DNA of 64,000 nt from Cristatella mucedo (GCA_009760855.2 WPIO01000019.1:831501-895500); one strand, 5' to 3'. Counted from the first letter of the stretch, positions 1 to 12,620 are shown. Translations and numbers: made by a program. The notes: generated from the letters alone by a model not told the origin.

Positions 1-600
1 GGTACAATAAGGAAATAGGTCCATATAGTTTCTAGATGCGCAGACATTATTTAATGAACCGAATCAGTAACAATTTATTTCTTTGCCGAAAAGTAGTGTC
101 GGAATGGGTATGCCAGCCTACGGAAAACTTCTTTCATAACTAGATCTTGTTGACAGATACTGCATTCCCCACCCGTTGCTATAAAACTCATTTGAGGGAG
201 GTCCATTTTGACGGACGCTTTGAGTACCGGTCGTGAATGAATAAAAGTGATCTTCGCCATGCTCGCGTGTTCTCACTCGTACGGCACTATCAAAGACGTG
301 ACCTGTAAGACGGTTTCCTATAAACTGGGGAATAATTTGGGATACCTGCTAGATTGCATTGGCCTTGAAAATGTCTTCAACTGCACGCTCTGTTGTGCCA
401 AAGTGCACTAAAGGGTGGGTTTAGTGGTGGAGTGGTGTAACCATTCCTATTTGAGGATTGAGAAACTCAACCACCTTGATGGAATGTAAAAAACTGGACT
501 CTCAGCGTGCAAATTCACAGCGACTAATTCTTGGAAAGTGCTCTTGAAAACTCTTAAAAAGCTACGCTGAATCATTCTTAATAGCAATATAAATGTATTC
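1..600. other. AT-rich stretch without a recognised gene
   Basis: No coding region or repeat was recognised. A 61-codon minus-strand ORF near 75-260 has no family resemblance and no convincing splice sites. Confidence 0.4.
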
Positions 601-820
601 TTCAAAGCTTCCTAAGAGAACTGAATCTCTTTCAAGGCACTTTGAAACTCTCTGCAAGAGAAAGGATAATCGAGTGCAAGGTTTCTAGCCCACTCTATCT
701 GAAGAGCAATGCTGAGTTCCACAACAGTACGAGAATGAGTTAGCGACAAAGAAAACCTCTTATAACAAGCTAGCATTCTAGAACTCAGCGACGCTGTTGC
801 TTGGTCGCTCGCATAGTGGT
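600..820 (-). repeat. Degenerate SINE-B-like fragment
   Basis: Around 604-640 the plus strand carries a diverged complement of the SINE-B/LINE 3' end, with the order AGAGAACT, AATCTCT, GGCAC. At about 775-815 it carries TAGAACTCAG and TTGGTCGCTC, which recur in the SINE-B copy at 10171-10300. Head and tail are in the order expected for one minus-strand element. Another faint tail-like stretch lies at 1312-1375. All are heavily diverged. Confidence 0.35.
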
Positions 821-1500
821 TTCAGTGATAGTATGTGAAATATATGCTTCCTTGTTTTCTTCATCAGCACATGTCTATCAGACTGAGCTACATTTTCCCA
901 TAAACCACGGGCACTGTGTGCAAGGGTTCTTAACCGAAATATTCTTTGTAGCAAAAGTGTAGGGGCAGCATTTTTTTTAGGAATGTGAATAAAAAGAGTG
1001 TACTCCGTCAGAAATTGAATCTGTTGCTATACGCTTTACTTAATTACTAAATCGATTAAACTTAAATGTTTTAGCTATAATCGCTATTGAAGATTATTAG
1101 ACCTCATATGCAATAGGCCTAATATAATCTAGTGAGCCTTTAGAGATTAAGATAAAGCAGGGATCCGCTCAGTGGGAAATACTCTTAACGATTCATGCCC
1201 TCTTTGAAAATTTGTTAATTAAATAAACTCTCGGCTTCAATTATTATGCTGGTACCTAGCGAATATACCTTGATATAACAAAATAATAGTAATAATATAT
1301 CGCTTCAATTTCTTCTTAAGAGTCCTAAAATTCCACGAAGGCACTTCAAACTCACTTTAAGAGAAAAATAACCAAGGTTTGTAGACATGGAATATTTATA
1401 TCTGTATCAAACCAAGCGTGAAAAAGAACACAACTATTAGGTTTAGATCAGCATAAAAAACACAGGAAGACACCGGGGCCACAAATGAGTGATAATCCTG

Positions 1501-3920
1501 ATTAATAATAATAATGCACTTGATAAAGCGCCCTCAGAGAACTCAATCTCTCTCTAGGCGCTTTACATTTGCTACACAGGGAATTGCAATTGAATGGTGA
1601 GTAAAATTATGCTTGACAAACAAACAAGATGAAAAACATGGTTAGGGGTGACATGCACAGGGTCAGCATGCAAATGTGGCTAGTGGCAGCATACACAGTG
1701 TCAGCATACATCAAGGACGAATCACAGGGACCCACTAAATGCTGTCCTGTATAGGCATGTTTCTAAATTCTTGTTAAATGTGGTCAGGTCAGGGGATGTT
1801 CTGACGCAGGTCGGGAGGGAGCTCCAGGCTTTGGGAGCATACGATTTAAATGCATGGTCTCCAAAGGATTTGAGTTGTGTACAGGGTATTTGTAGACTTT
1901 TGAATTCCAAAAAGCGAGTGCTACGATGCTTGCCCTGATGGGGGAGCATATATGAGAGATAGGCTGGAGCAACAGAATGAAGGGACATAAATGTTAGCGA
2001 CAATACCTTGAAGTCAATCCGTTGCTTTACTGGTAGCCAGTGCAGGTCTGGCGAGAAGTAGAGTAATGTGGCAACTGCGACGCTCACGACAGACACGCCT
2101 AGCTGCAGAGTTTTGCACCAGCTACAATTGCGTGATTGCATATGCCTGTAGGCCAGCGAGCAGTGAGTTGCAGAAGAAGAAACGGGATGTCATGAATGCA
2201 TCGACCAACTTGGACGTGATATCCTTATCTAAATAAGCCCAAATTTTAGCAATGTTATGGAGCTCAAAATAGGCAGATTTGACTGTGAAGCTGATATGGT
2301 CGTCTAACGAGAGGTCGCTTTGGAATATGACACCTAGATTTTGAGCTGATACAACTGGAGATACGCTGGCAGAGCCAATTTTGAGAGTCAGCCTTTCCAA
2401 TTAGTGAATGGCACTGGGTTTGCCCATAGCTAGTAAGTTAATTTTATCGTCATTTAGTTTTAGAAAATTTGCTGCCATCCATTTGTGGATGTCATCAATA
2501 CATGCAGCAAGTGAGTTGAGAGAATTGTAGGTGCTCGAAGGCTGGGAGGGATCAAAGCAAAGGTACATCTGAGTGCAATTCGCATAGAAGGGAAAGCCTA
2601 GATTGTGCTTGGCAATCACATCAGCAAGAGGGAGAGTATACACTGTGAAAAGAACCGGACCTAGCACGGACCCCGAGGTACCTCATATTTCAAAGGTACC
2701 TCAGATGATCTATGTCCATTCACGTCAATACTTTAGAGTCTCCCACTGAGATAGGACCTGAACCACGGCAGAGCAGTGCCAGTGATGCCCAGGCGAGATG
2801 AGAGGCGCTCTAGAAGAACTTTGTGATCGATGCTGTCAAAAGCTGCCAACAGATCAAACAAAACAAGCAGAGACTCTACCCATGTCTGCATTCCTAAGTA
2901 GGTCGTTGTATACCCTAAGCAATGCTGACTCTGTGGAGTGATTAGCTCTAAAGCCAGACTGGAACTTACTAGCAAGGCGTGAGGTTTCGATATATGAGTT
3001 TAGCTGGTCTTCCACGACCGGTTGCATTGTCTTTTATATGAATTGTAGAAGGGAGACTGGGTGGTAGTTGCTTAAGTTCTCTTGGTCTAGTGTCGATTTC
3101 TTGAGAAGTGGCCTGACTACAGCTTTTTTGAAAGGTGCTGGGACATGACCAGAGGCTAATGACATATTAATGATGTTAGTTAGGCATGGCAGCAGCAGAT
3201 CAATGCAACGTAGGAGCAGGACAGTGGGAATAGGGTCCAGAGGACTTGTTGTCTTCTTTGATTGAGATACGAACTTTAGGACTAGGTCACTGGCGACCTG
3301 CTCAAATGTAGACATTGAGGTGCAGCCAGGAATCAGGGAGCAGCATTATAGTGGAGATGTTGTCATCGCAGGGATGGGTTCCCTGATATTGGCTATCTTA
3401 TGCACAAAAAAATCGAAAGAAGCGATCGGCTAGATCATCACCAGGATCATCAGATAAGGCGCTAACATGGGAGCGGTTGAGGAGATGGTTTATTGTCGAC
3501 ATCAGCATTTTTGGATTGTGCATCTGTGATTCAACAATGTATCAATAGAAGCTAGATTTGGCCTTTGCTAGGATCGATTGGTACGACCTACATTAGTCTG
3601 CATATGCCGATCGATGGATTGTCAGTCCAGATCTTTTGTATACTTTTTCAAGCTTTCGCTTAGTAGACCTGGCTAGTTTAATGTCTGTGGTAAACAATTG
3701 GCCGTCTGGGTGCGGGCGCACAGTGGGCTTTGTCAGAGGTGCAAACTCGTCGAGCGTGTCAGCTAGTGTCGTGTTGTAGCTATCTACCAATGATAACAGA
3801 GCGGAGGGAGGACTGAGCAGCAGAGATGAAGCAGATATTCTCGCAACGACAGCATCAATGCCAAGGGTCTTGAGGTTTCGCTATTTACAGGTAATTTTAG
3901 TGGAGGAGGTGGGAACACAC
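1501..3920 (-). mobile_element. CR1/L2-like non-LTR retrotransposon, 5'-truncated, inactive (copy A)
   Basis: On the minus strand this 2.4 kb copy runs from the linker before the reverse transcriptase to the 3' end. In order: linker (3593-3790), RT fingers (3034-3315), palm motif A with [13 protein letters not shown] (2733-2975), the motif C region and thumb (2401-2667), and the C-terminal domain with LHWLPVKQRIDFKVL and AWSSLP (1722-2141). It then has the conserved 3' hairpin and an (ATT)n tail at 1501-1516. The endonuclease is missing, so the copy is 5'-truncated. The reading frame is broken several times, and the catalytic FYADD of motif C reads FYANC, so the enzyme would be dead. It belongs to the same subfamily as the copy at 58430-60902. 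Confidence 0.93.
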
Positions 3921-4870
3921 TGTAGTAACTCGCACAGAATCATGCAGAGATAAGCATGCAGAGTACAAGGATACGAAAATTGTGCTGTTGTAAACTTTGT
4001 AAACTCATTGTCTGGGCAAGAAAGCTGCTTGTTTTTGTATATTCGAAGTTATTCGTTTCGATTAGGAAAGTATTTTTAATATTTAATTATTTATAGAAAC
4101 TCAATGATCCATAGCTACGGATGTTAGTTGTAAATGTGAACGGTACTACACGATCCTAGCTTTAGCTGATTAACTGTCTTTATTTTGTGCATTCTCAAGA
4201 AGTCATTTTTACGTGTTCTAAATACCATGTTTGTCGGACGGTTTTAATACACTTCCAAAATGATCATCACCTGCTATTTTTGACGATTGTTTTTACCTAC
4301 CTTCTTATTGACTCCTTTAAACAGTTTCCAGTTCAATCCTTTTGATATGTTGGATTTGTAGTTTATATACTCAAGCAGTCTTCGTTTAATCAATTGCATT
4401 TTAGACTGATTCGACGAAGAAGGGCTGCATTTTTTCAAAGTCTCCGTAAAAGAAAAAGCAGAGCCAGAATTACAGCTGTTGAACGATCAACAACGAATGC
4501 TCACAGTACATTACTTTATGTAGTTTTAATTTTGAAGAAAATATTCTGGCAGAAGTTTTATTGTGCTATTTTATGCATTGTAACAAGATCTTCCTCTAAG
4601 TCGACAATGATGGCACGGCTGCAATTACTGACAAGGGTGCTGAGCTAGTTCAGTACCATCATGACCCATACGCTTCTGTGTGCTGAGTCATACGAGCTTT
4701 AAGGATGTGCTGTTCATTCTAAAGAGAGCTCTAACAGATCACAAGTTCCATTCAGATTTTGCACAAATCACTCCATATACCAGAGCAGTGGTGAAAATGT
4801 AACAACATTCAAAAGTATAGTGACTTTTGAATAGCCTCACTGAAAGCTCATCTTCTAGCAGTATTTGCTA
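3921..4870. other. No recognised gene
   Basis: AT-rich sequence between two LINE copies. An 84-codon plus-strand ORF at 4394-4648 is arginine-rich at its start and matches nothing I recognise. Confidence 0.4.
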
Positions 4871-4879
4871 CCTGGGATC

Positions 4880-5765
4880 GCAAAATCTTTCGTGGGTGCC
4901 AATAAGCTTGCTCGAGCATTGCAGGTATTGTCTTGGAATGTTTTCGGTCTTTTCATAGTGGAATATCAAATAGATTAGATGTTAAATTTAAGCAATCGTG
5001 TAATCAGCCTTTGACTAGGGATCTTAAAATGTCATCTCCTTTTCATAGTTCCTACTCTTCCTCTTGCTGATACAATCGACTAGCTTACTTTAGGATTTCA
5101 TTGTATGTAGAAAGCGTGCAACTGTACTTGCGCTTTGATCATTCCCTGCCTTAAATAATTTCCAACTCTCACTGATCCGTGCATTGCTAACATTCGCACT
5201 TATATGGCAGCAGACTCTCTTAAATTAAATTGAGATATGACACAGCCAATTTAATAATTATGGCTGAATTATGGCACAGGTTTCAATCAGAAACTCAAAA
5301 ACATGACTCTCCTAATCAGTTATACCAGCATATTTCATGTAATAACTGTCAATACTGTGAGTGTCTTCTCTTAAAGTGACTAATCATTACATCGGCATAG
5401 AAGCTGCTAAGTTAACTCTATGTAGTTTCACAATGGTAGCATTTGAAAAAAAATTGGGCTTGCTAAAATGTGGACAAGCAGCTACGCTGGTCCATACAAC
5501 TGTGGCATACAGATTAAACTTCTGTGACTCACTATTTGCAGATATTTCGGATTATGCAATAGCAGGCTTACAGTTAGTGCAGAACTTGTTGGCTTGGTTT
5601 GTCCGTGGTAAACTCCAGGACTGCCACAAGACGCAGTTGATTAACTATCTGCACTGCCTGCATATCAACTATCGTATTGAATTCACAACTCTAGCATGCA
5701 CCTTTAGGCTCGTTCACGTACTTGCACCAGCTTACCTAAATAAATTTGCGTCACACCATCCCTAA
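4880..5765 (+). mobile_element. Older CR1-like LINE, reverse transcriptase and C-terminal part
   Basis: A plus-strand LINE copy of a subfamily clearly different from copy A. Near 4920-5000 a frame reads ECFRSF then RLDV, matching the WFRSYL...SIDV segment that follows palm motif A. Near 5050-5110 LPLADTI and LGFHC match the segment before motif C. Near 5130-5230 LRFDHSLP and WQQTLLN match the start of the thumb. From 5361 an unbroken 134-codon frame carries LVHTTVAYRLNFCDSLFA, LQLVQN and LAPAYLN, the standard C-terminal block of CR1-group elements. The first half is full of stops and the second is open. No (ATT)n tail was found, so the 3' end is lost or unrecognised. Confidence 0.72.
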
Positions 5766-6389
5766 TTGTACACCACCCGCTTTTCTGATGCCCGTGATTT
5801 TACTGGGCTGTGTAATATGAATTGTGTGCGATTTCTAATATTATCTAAATATACATCATCAATTATTAATTCCAGGGCATTGTTTTGCTTTAGGACGCCA
5901 GGTTTGCTTAGATTTTGCTTATCAAGTATCGGGTGCATTGTAATATTGTGCATTACGTATATATTGGATTTTGTTAAGTTTACTTGTTGCAATCATTGGA
6001 TGACAAACGTGTATTATTTTGGTAAAAAAATTAATCCTTTCGGTTAATATAGTTGTTTAAATTAATGATTAATCTTGATTTACAGTGCCAAGGAAGTGTC
6101 CAAATTTTCCGCATATATCCTGCTACATCCGGGAGATTTTCGACAAATAAACATTGGCTACCAATTACTACATTCATCAAATCGTGCCATCATACCTAAT
6201 TTTAATGCGAACTATGAGTTCAGGATAGGACACGGGCATCGCGTGTGGTGTGCAAGCCGTTTTTAGAACATTTGAGACTTGAAGTAATGATTAATTGGAG
6301 AGAACATGATTTGGAAGTTATTTCTGGGTCACAGACGTGTAGAGCTTCAGCAAGAAGAATAAGTGTACAATAAAATAACCAAATCTATT

Positions 6390-7700
6390 GTTAGCCGTGC
6401 AACTTACATCTCACACTAATGAGGATGGATTTTCTGTTCCAGCTGTTCCGCTTGGTAATACATATACTGGCAGGGATTCGGGTTCAACTGAAGGCGACGT
6501 TGGTGACAGCTATGATGTTTTCGATGTTCCAAAACCTAAACTAAAGCCACAAACTGATTACAACGACTTAGTAAGAGACCTTTACCTACATGATTAATTT
6601 TCTGAAACCCTTGGTTCTAAATTAAAGGAGACACTTTCTATTGTCGGGTACTACAGTGTCGTGACATCGAATCACGAAAAAGAGTTCATTACATATTTTA
6701 TGAAAAATGATTCAAAAGTATCTGCCGCAGCGTCGATGGTCTGCTTCACCAAATGAAAAAGTGTAACGATCCAACTGAGTGGAAACTCTTAAGTGATTCA
6801 TTGAACTCAGTTTGAAGGGAGCTTTATTTTACAATGGAAACTAGCTTTACTCTTTGCCGGTCACCCTTTCTGTACAGATGAGAGCGACTTACGGAAACAT
6901 GAAAATTGTTCTCGATGAAATCAAATACAATCAACAATAAAGGCAGATATGTGGAAATTTAAAGATCCATGCCCTCTTGTTGGACTTCGAGATAGGTTGC
7001 ACAAAATATCTTGTGCTTTTAATGTCTGTGGGATAGTCATGCTGATGCTCTTTGTCAACGAAAAAAAGAATGGCTAGAGTAAACACATTCTGTGCCTGGG
7101 AATGACAACGTCCGAAAGCCGTCTCCTGTCCACGGACAGAAATTGCTACTTCCAACCTTTCGCAAAAAGCTTGGACTTACGAAAAATCTGTTATTGCTCA
7201 GAACCAAAAATTTGATACATTTAGGTACTTACAAGAAGCGTCTCCTTAAATAAGCCAGGCAATGATAAAAGCTGACAATTGTATTGATCCACAGATCCGA
7301 GAATTTTTCAAAGACAGGTCATTTACGTAAAAAAAGACTAGGTTATAGTTTCAAGCATGGAATATATTTTACTCTGTCGTAGAGAACTTTCTCATCAATT
7401 ACAAGTCGGCAGACCATGGGCGAATCGTTGCGAACTTAAATCGTAGCTGCACTTGGCATCAGAATGAGTATTAAGACACGTTTTTAAACTCTCCCCTTAA
7501 AAATTTCCCGTCAAATTTTAGGAGCTTTTAGTGAGGAACAGGATGAGCGGTTCCATCAGGACATACGTGAAATAGAGCGTATATATCATGGCCACTGAAA
7601 TGTTGTCACGAAGGCCGATTACTGCTGAAACCTGAAGCGATTCAGTCCCAGCTGCTGAGCAAAGCATAAAGTTGGCGAAGAGTCATTTTAAACAGCATTT
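6390..7700 (+). pseudogene. Decayed copy of a repeated animal ORF family (transposon-associated type, function unknown)
   Basis: Plus-strand frames joined across frameshifts and stops give, in order: YNDLVRDLYL (about 6558), LGSKLKE, HEKEFITYF, NDPTEWKLL (about 6765), LKGALFYNGN, YGNMKIVLDEIKYNQ, ICGNLKIHALLL, IGCTKYLVLL (about 7000), KLLLP with KKLGL, DPQIREFFKD (about 7290), SEEQDERFHQDI (about 7530) and ADYC with NLKR. I recall this motif order from long uncharacterised proteins found in many copies in arthropod, cnidarian and other invertebrate genomes. Their dispersed copy number suggests a mobile origin. I know no proven biochemical role and give no gene name. The copy has at least six stops or frameshifts, so it is dead. 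The region before 6440 is open but not family-diagnostic. The identification comes from memory of the family and was not searched. Confidence 0.72.
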
Positions 7701-9280
7701 GTCTCACTGAAAGAAGACATATGTTTAAATTGTACGCTTCCTGGATGATTCGTTAATTAAACAATTGTAAAAACTCCATATTCCACGTAAAAGTTCTGTT
7801 AAATAAAATTGCACATGTTATAAAGTCGTTGCTTGCTGTGTTCAAACGAGTTCAGATTCTGAAAGAGCATCTCAAGCGTTACTTGAGTCACTTAGTCAAT
7901 TGAAAACTTAAAAGAAAAGATCACTTGCAGTCTAGTTTTACACGTCTCAATCACAAACTGTACACGTTATGAAGACTTCCTTTCAATTACTATGTTTCCA
8001 GAGATTTTTAATCGCTACCGTTTGACCTCAAATCACATTTGGATTTAATGACATTCCAATATTCTGAAAAACTACTTGTTCTACTAATCCTTTGCTCTAT
8101 TTGAGTAAACTTTCCTTCGGTGGTTGTGCCTTTTCAAGCTGAGCTTTTAGCGACTAAGAGCACCTTCTATAAACTTGTGTACAGCACCTTTATAGCTAAT
8201 AACTTTTTCATAACGCTTTTATTACTTGTGCATTATTGAGCGAGTTTTATTTTCTAGCTGTGAAACTAAATAGCAGCATTGAGTTTTCTGTGCCTTTGAA
8301 TGCTTGTATTGCCACAGGAATTGCATGCTTTTGCATACTTGAATGATACCTTGCTAGTTACTTACAATTGGTTATTCGCCTCTTGCAATGAAAAAGAGAT
8401 TAATTTTATTTTTTGGTCATTAAAAGACATCTTTGTTTATGAGTATTTATTCATTTTTATTGTTAACTCATAAATTACATAATACTAGGCTCAGATTATG
8501 TCCAGAAGTGATTCACTTTTTCAGACAATCCTTTCCCTGTGTGATTTTTGTCCCGGAGACTAGATTTTACGTGAGGAATTAGGTTTTTTTCAGCTGACAA
8601 GCAGCCAGAATTCAAAAATGCTTATCACGCGAAATTTTTGGATCTCCATTCAGCTGTATTAACATGCTAGGATTGAATATGAACCAAATGGTTGCTTCCG
8701 GCACACAGTTACAGCGAGCTGTTAGAGTGGCTACAGGTAATGTGACAATAAGGCTTGTCTATTTTAACCATTTCTCCGCTGCTGCAGCGTTACAATCTTG
8801 CTATTCTCTCAAATAAAAGCCTGTGTATTCACTACATCATTTGACAATAATTTATCTGATTCCTTCTTCGATTATCAGCATAGGTTTGCAAGGGGTCGTA
8901 ATGACGCGCCGTCATATCTGTCATGAGCAAGCTCTTTGAAAAGACTGTCACAGATATTGTTAAGCTCGTAACGGCTAGCTCAGTTTGTAAAACTTGCTTG
9001 ACGTACTTGTCTAACTTCGCACAGCCTCTCTCCTATGCAAAACGTTAACCACCTTGGGCGCCTTGCAGAGAGCATTCACAACCTAAAGAGAATTTCCGAC
9101 CCAAGCCTAGAACCGAAGGCAGCTATTGGACATCGTGAAAAGTGAAGGAAACTAAACCCGCAGTTACGTGTCGTGTCTTTTTTGGCACGTTTGCTGCCTT
9201 CGATTGTACAAATGGAGTATTACGTGCACGAATCATGTAACTACGAGAACGTCATTTAGCGAGACTGGCTAAATAATAAG
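7701..9280. other. No recognised gene
   Basis: AT-rich sequence without long open frames or recognisable repeats. It may include the decayed 3' part of the element at 6390-7700. Confidence 0.4.
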
Positions 9281-9450
9281 AAATACTAGCTAATTTAACA
9301 GTCTCTTTACTTTTAGCGGCACAAGAGCCTTTACGGTTATCGCCATCGCTCGCTGCTGCAATACAGAATCACCCACTGCATGATTCGAGCCCACGACCTC
9401 GGAAGGTCTTAAAGAGCAACCGCTTTACCTAGCGTGCCATCACAGCTCAT
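9281..9450 (-). repeat. SINE-A, tRNA-derived SINE
   Basis: Read on the minus strand it begins with GAGCTGTGATGGCACGCTAG (A box of a tRNA-type pol III promoter) followed by a B box of the GGTTCGANTC type inside GGGCTCGAATCATGC. The body contains the family's GGCGATAACCGTAAAGGCTC segment and ends in CTGTTAAATTAGCTAGTATT. The same order of blocks recurs in at least eight places in the window, which defines the family used below as SINE-A. Confidence 0.8.
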
Positions 9451-9846
9451 GTCCTGTAGCTTTTCAGATATTTTCTGTTATAGCATATTAAGGACAATTG
9501 CGATGCTTTGCTTTCAATAAAATCTTCAACAAGTCTTCTGGCGGCTCAAATCTTTAGTTTACTTCACCATTTGCAGTTAAATATGGATTTGATTGTTGAC
9601 GCTGGGATGAAACAGCTTTATATTCAAGCACTGGGTAAGCTGCAGGATCTTGGCATGAGAGTGCGAGCCTATCTCTTCTCCAATGTATGCAGCTAGTAAA
9701 AAGATAAACTTTCTAGTCTAATTCCAGCCCTACTTGGGCATGCCAAAATTAGTGATTTTGCGCATTATTGATATTGTATGCACTGTAAATTGATACATTT
9801 CGCTGTTTTATCAAATTACAGAGCTAATAAATATCAATTTTAAAAA

Positions 9847-9918
9847 TGTATATATATATATATATAATTTTTATTTTTATATCACCGTAAGATAACGTAG
9901 TCTTTTTTCTTAGGGTCC

Positions 9919-9975
<57 letters not shown>

Positions 9976-10028
9976 TTACATATATATATATATATAATTC
10001 ATTTTCTATCACTATAACTATACAAATA

Positions 10029-10094
<66 letters not shown>
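9847..10094. repeat. (TA)n microsatellite cluster
   Basis: Three blocks of alternating TA (about 9849-9865, 9920-9995 and 10031-10094), separated by short AT-rich spacers and ending in a few GT dinucleotides. The last block is about 64 bp of nearly pure TA. Confidence 0.97.
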
Positions 10095-10097
<3 letters not shown>

Positions 10098-10108
10098 TGT
10101 GTGTGCCT

Positions 10109-10170
10109 AATAATATTAATAATACACTTGATAAAGCACCCTCAGAGAACTCAATCTCTTTCTAGGTACT
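10109..10170 (-). mobile_element. CR1-like LINE 3' end fragment
   Basis: The complement of the LINE 3' terminus: an ATT-rich tail, then AAGCACCCTCAGAGAACTCA and the left arm of the hairpin. Only about 60 bp of LINE is present. The sequence then changes to SINE-B, so either a severely 5'-truncated LINE landed beside the SINE, or this is the SINE's own LINE-like 3' end in duplicate. Confidence 0.75.
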
Positions 10171-10300
10171 TGTACAGCACTATAATAGAACTTAATCGCT
10201 ATTCAGGCCCCTCTTATATGCCACAGGGCTAGAACTCAGAACCTTGATCGCTACATGCATTCATTATTTTCTTGGTCGCTCCCCTAATCATCGGGCAAAA
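10171..10300 (-). repeat. SINE-B, tRNA-derived, LINE-like 3' end
   Basis: On the plus strand AGAACTTAATCGCTATTCAG, then ATATGCCACAGGGCTAGAAC and the complement of a tRNA-like head. The block order matches the copies at 41637-41815 and 62497-62660. It directly abuts the LINE tail at 10109-10170. Confidence 0.55.
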
Positions 10301-12039
10301 CCAGTGCTGCTGTGGAACTATCAGGTTAATTACTGCTGATTTTCCAATTTCACCAAAAATTGTATTCTTAGTAAATACATTTCACTTGGAAAAATCCTGC
10401 GACGTTTTAAGCAGATTATAATGCGTAACAATTTGTATCCCTGTTTATTAAGTGTTATTTCCCAATTTCGTAAGTCTCAGACGCATGAGAAGTGGCCATT
10501 ATACCCTAAAAACTTAATTATAATGACCAGGACTGTGAGCGACTTGAAATTAGCGCAATGCCGATAAGGAAACTGAAAATGTACATCTTTTAGCTTACAC
10601 TGGTTAAAATTAACTGCAAATTAATTTAAATTTTAATGTATTTACTCTTAAGTCAAACAAAAATTACCTCTCACGAGGGTTTTGGAAATTAGCAGGCATC
10701 CTAGATTTGCAGTTTTTGCCACAATCTTTGTCCAACATCATGTTTTATTTATGTCGTTCTTGATAAAACATTTCACAGTCTAGTATATCTTATCATAAAT
10801 TGATAAAGGTGTTCGCCTTGGTTTTCTAAGCAAGCATCTGTGCTCTCTTGAATCTTTCAAGACGAGTAATAGGTTAACATAGTTTGTATGAGAGCAGCAA
10901 CAGTACGATCATATATTTCAGCCTAATAAACACCACTTAGCAGTGATCTACTACAAGAAGCTGTTAAGATTCATTAGCTAGTTCTATTCAGCCTCTTGGA
11001 GAATTCTAACTATTTAATCTTCTGTATATGTCGTATGACGAATATACCAGCATTGACCTTGGCCTCCAACGGCTTTATATCTAAATATTGGCCACACTTG
11101 AAAGCTTTACACTAGTGGTTAAATGTTGTGACTAAGTGCTTGATAAGGCGGCTTATCGTGATTCTCAGTGGTGGCATCAGCACCTTCCGCTGGTTTATTA
11201 GTTGCTTGTACTTGATGATGTTCTTTCCTACCCGGAAGTTGGGCTGCTGTTGCCGATTCTTTTGCGAACAATGTACCGAAGTTTCTCGGTTTCCCTAAAG
11301 ATAAAAAATATAAAGCGAGGAAATATCGTTAAAAATGCCTTCGGGGGCCACTATTAATTGCTTCAGTTTAAAGTCTCGAGTGATCTACCAGCCATAGTCT
11401 CAATATGCAAGGGACTCGGCAATATCTCAACATGGGAGTATTCCTCTTCTACTTTAAGATAATGAGCCATTGAAAGAGATGGATACTTGTTTCTGTTGTG
11501 AAGGTTTCGTCTTCTAAGTTCCTGGTTACACTTTCTACGAATATTGCATTATTCATTTCACTTAAATTTGATTCCTACAGCCATGAAATCTAAAAACGAC
11601 CTTGTAGCAGCTGCAGTTAAACTTGCTGGCTAAAGAAACTGGAACAGGTTCCATGTCACGCTCTCTCTCTCTCTCTCTCGTTTATTATGCCGTCAATATC
11701 ATTCAACACGCTCCAATTATGTGCCCATATGTCAGAAGCTCAGCATTGGTCATGGAACGATCGAGGTCTCTGATCGGATCGTGGAGGTATTTCTGTTTGT
11801 GAACATATTTAGTACTTGAATTAGCCGTACCTATGAAACTGGAGCCTGCTTCAGAAACGTCTTAATTACATCCAAATTGATGCTCTCTCCTGAACAAGGC
11901 TGACCACACCCCAGAGGGTTGGGGACGATAAGCTTAGATTACTTTAATACTTCGGTGACTGGTGAAGGAATGTGTCTATACAATCAGGCGCAATACTTGC
12001 AGTATGGCCGCCGCTGCTGTGGCTGCAAATTCTTTCGAG
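10301..12039. other. No recognised gene
   Basis: AT-rich sequence. A short CT run lies at about 11663-11680. Nothing else was recognised. Confidence 0.4.
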
Positions 12040-12054
12040 TATTAGGAGGTTTGC

Positions 12055-12290
12055 CTACGATACTAGGCTATGCTAAATTTATGCGAAGCATGGAAAAATA
12101 TTTATTGACATCTCAAAAATATTTGCATGCGACTTTGGTGTGTATAAGTTTAGTGTGACGTCCTACCACAAAACTGTATGATCTCTCTTGTCTGAAAAGC
12201 AATAGGGGCCAATACCTTCGGCGTTGTCCCTTCTGCTGTAGTGCATTTACTGAGTCGGAATTTTACTCAAAAGGTCAATAACCTGATGTA
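12055..12290 (+). repeat. Left arm of a long inverted repeat
   Basis: This arm reappears in reverse complement at 12625-12840. Shared landmarks are TATGC...ATGG, AAATATTTATTGACA, GTCCTACCAC and TCCCTTCTGCTGTA, in the same order and spacing. I estimate roughly 70-75% identity by eye. Both arms translate to related peptides, KYLLT...RPTT-LYDL...PFCC, which may reflect coding origin or just shared DNA. Confidence 0.7.
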
Positions 12291-12359
12291 TACCAAGCAC
12301 CTGGCCTCAGCCGCATGTCTCTGTTGCTCCATAGTCATTTTGTGCTGTTCAGATCGGGC

Positions 12360-12620
12360 AACTGAATGTGCCAATGCACCAGCACCAAACAAGGATTCGT
12401 CAAAAAGTACTTCACCTGCCTGTCAGTGTGCCTATGGCCGTTATCTTGCTGTCAGTTGCAACAAAATCCACTTTCAATGACCACGATGACTTTGGTAAAG
12501 TATTCATCGAAGAATTCCTGTTTGGTGCTGATACAGTGGCTAAGCCAGTTGCCTGATTTGAACCCCGTAGAACGACTATTAAGCAATATCGACCTGCGGC
12601 TGAGCCCGGGTGCCTGGCTC
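12360..12620 (+). pseudogene. Tc1/mariner-like transposase remnant
   Basis: One frame reads IQWLSQLPDLNPVERLLSNI near 12525-12590. It matches the W-x-SQSPDLNPIE-x-LW block around the last catalytic acidic residue of Tc1-family DDE transposases. The glutamate of NPVE corresponds to the third catalytic residue of that family. Upstream frames are broken and too short for a 340-residue Tc1 transposase, and no DNA-binding domain is visible. The fragment lies between the two inverted-repeat arms, so the structure may be an internally deleted DNA transposon. The call rests on one motif. Confidence 0.5.
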
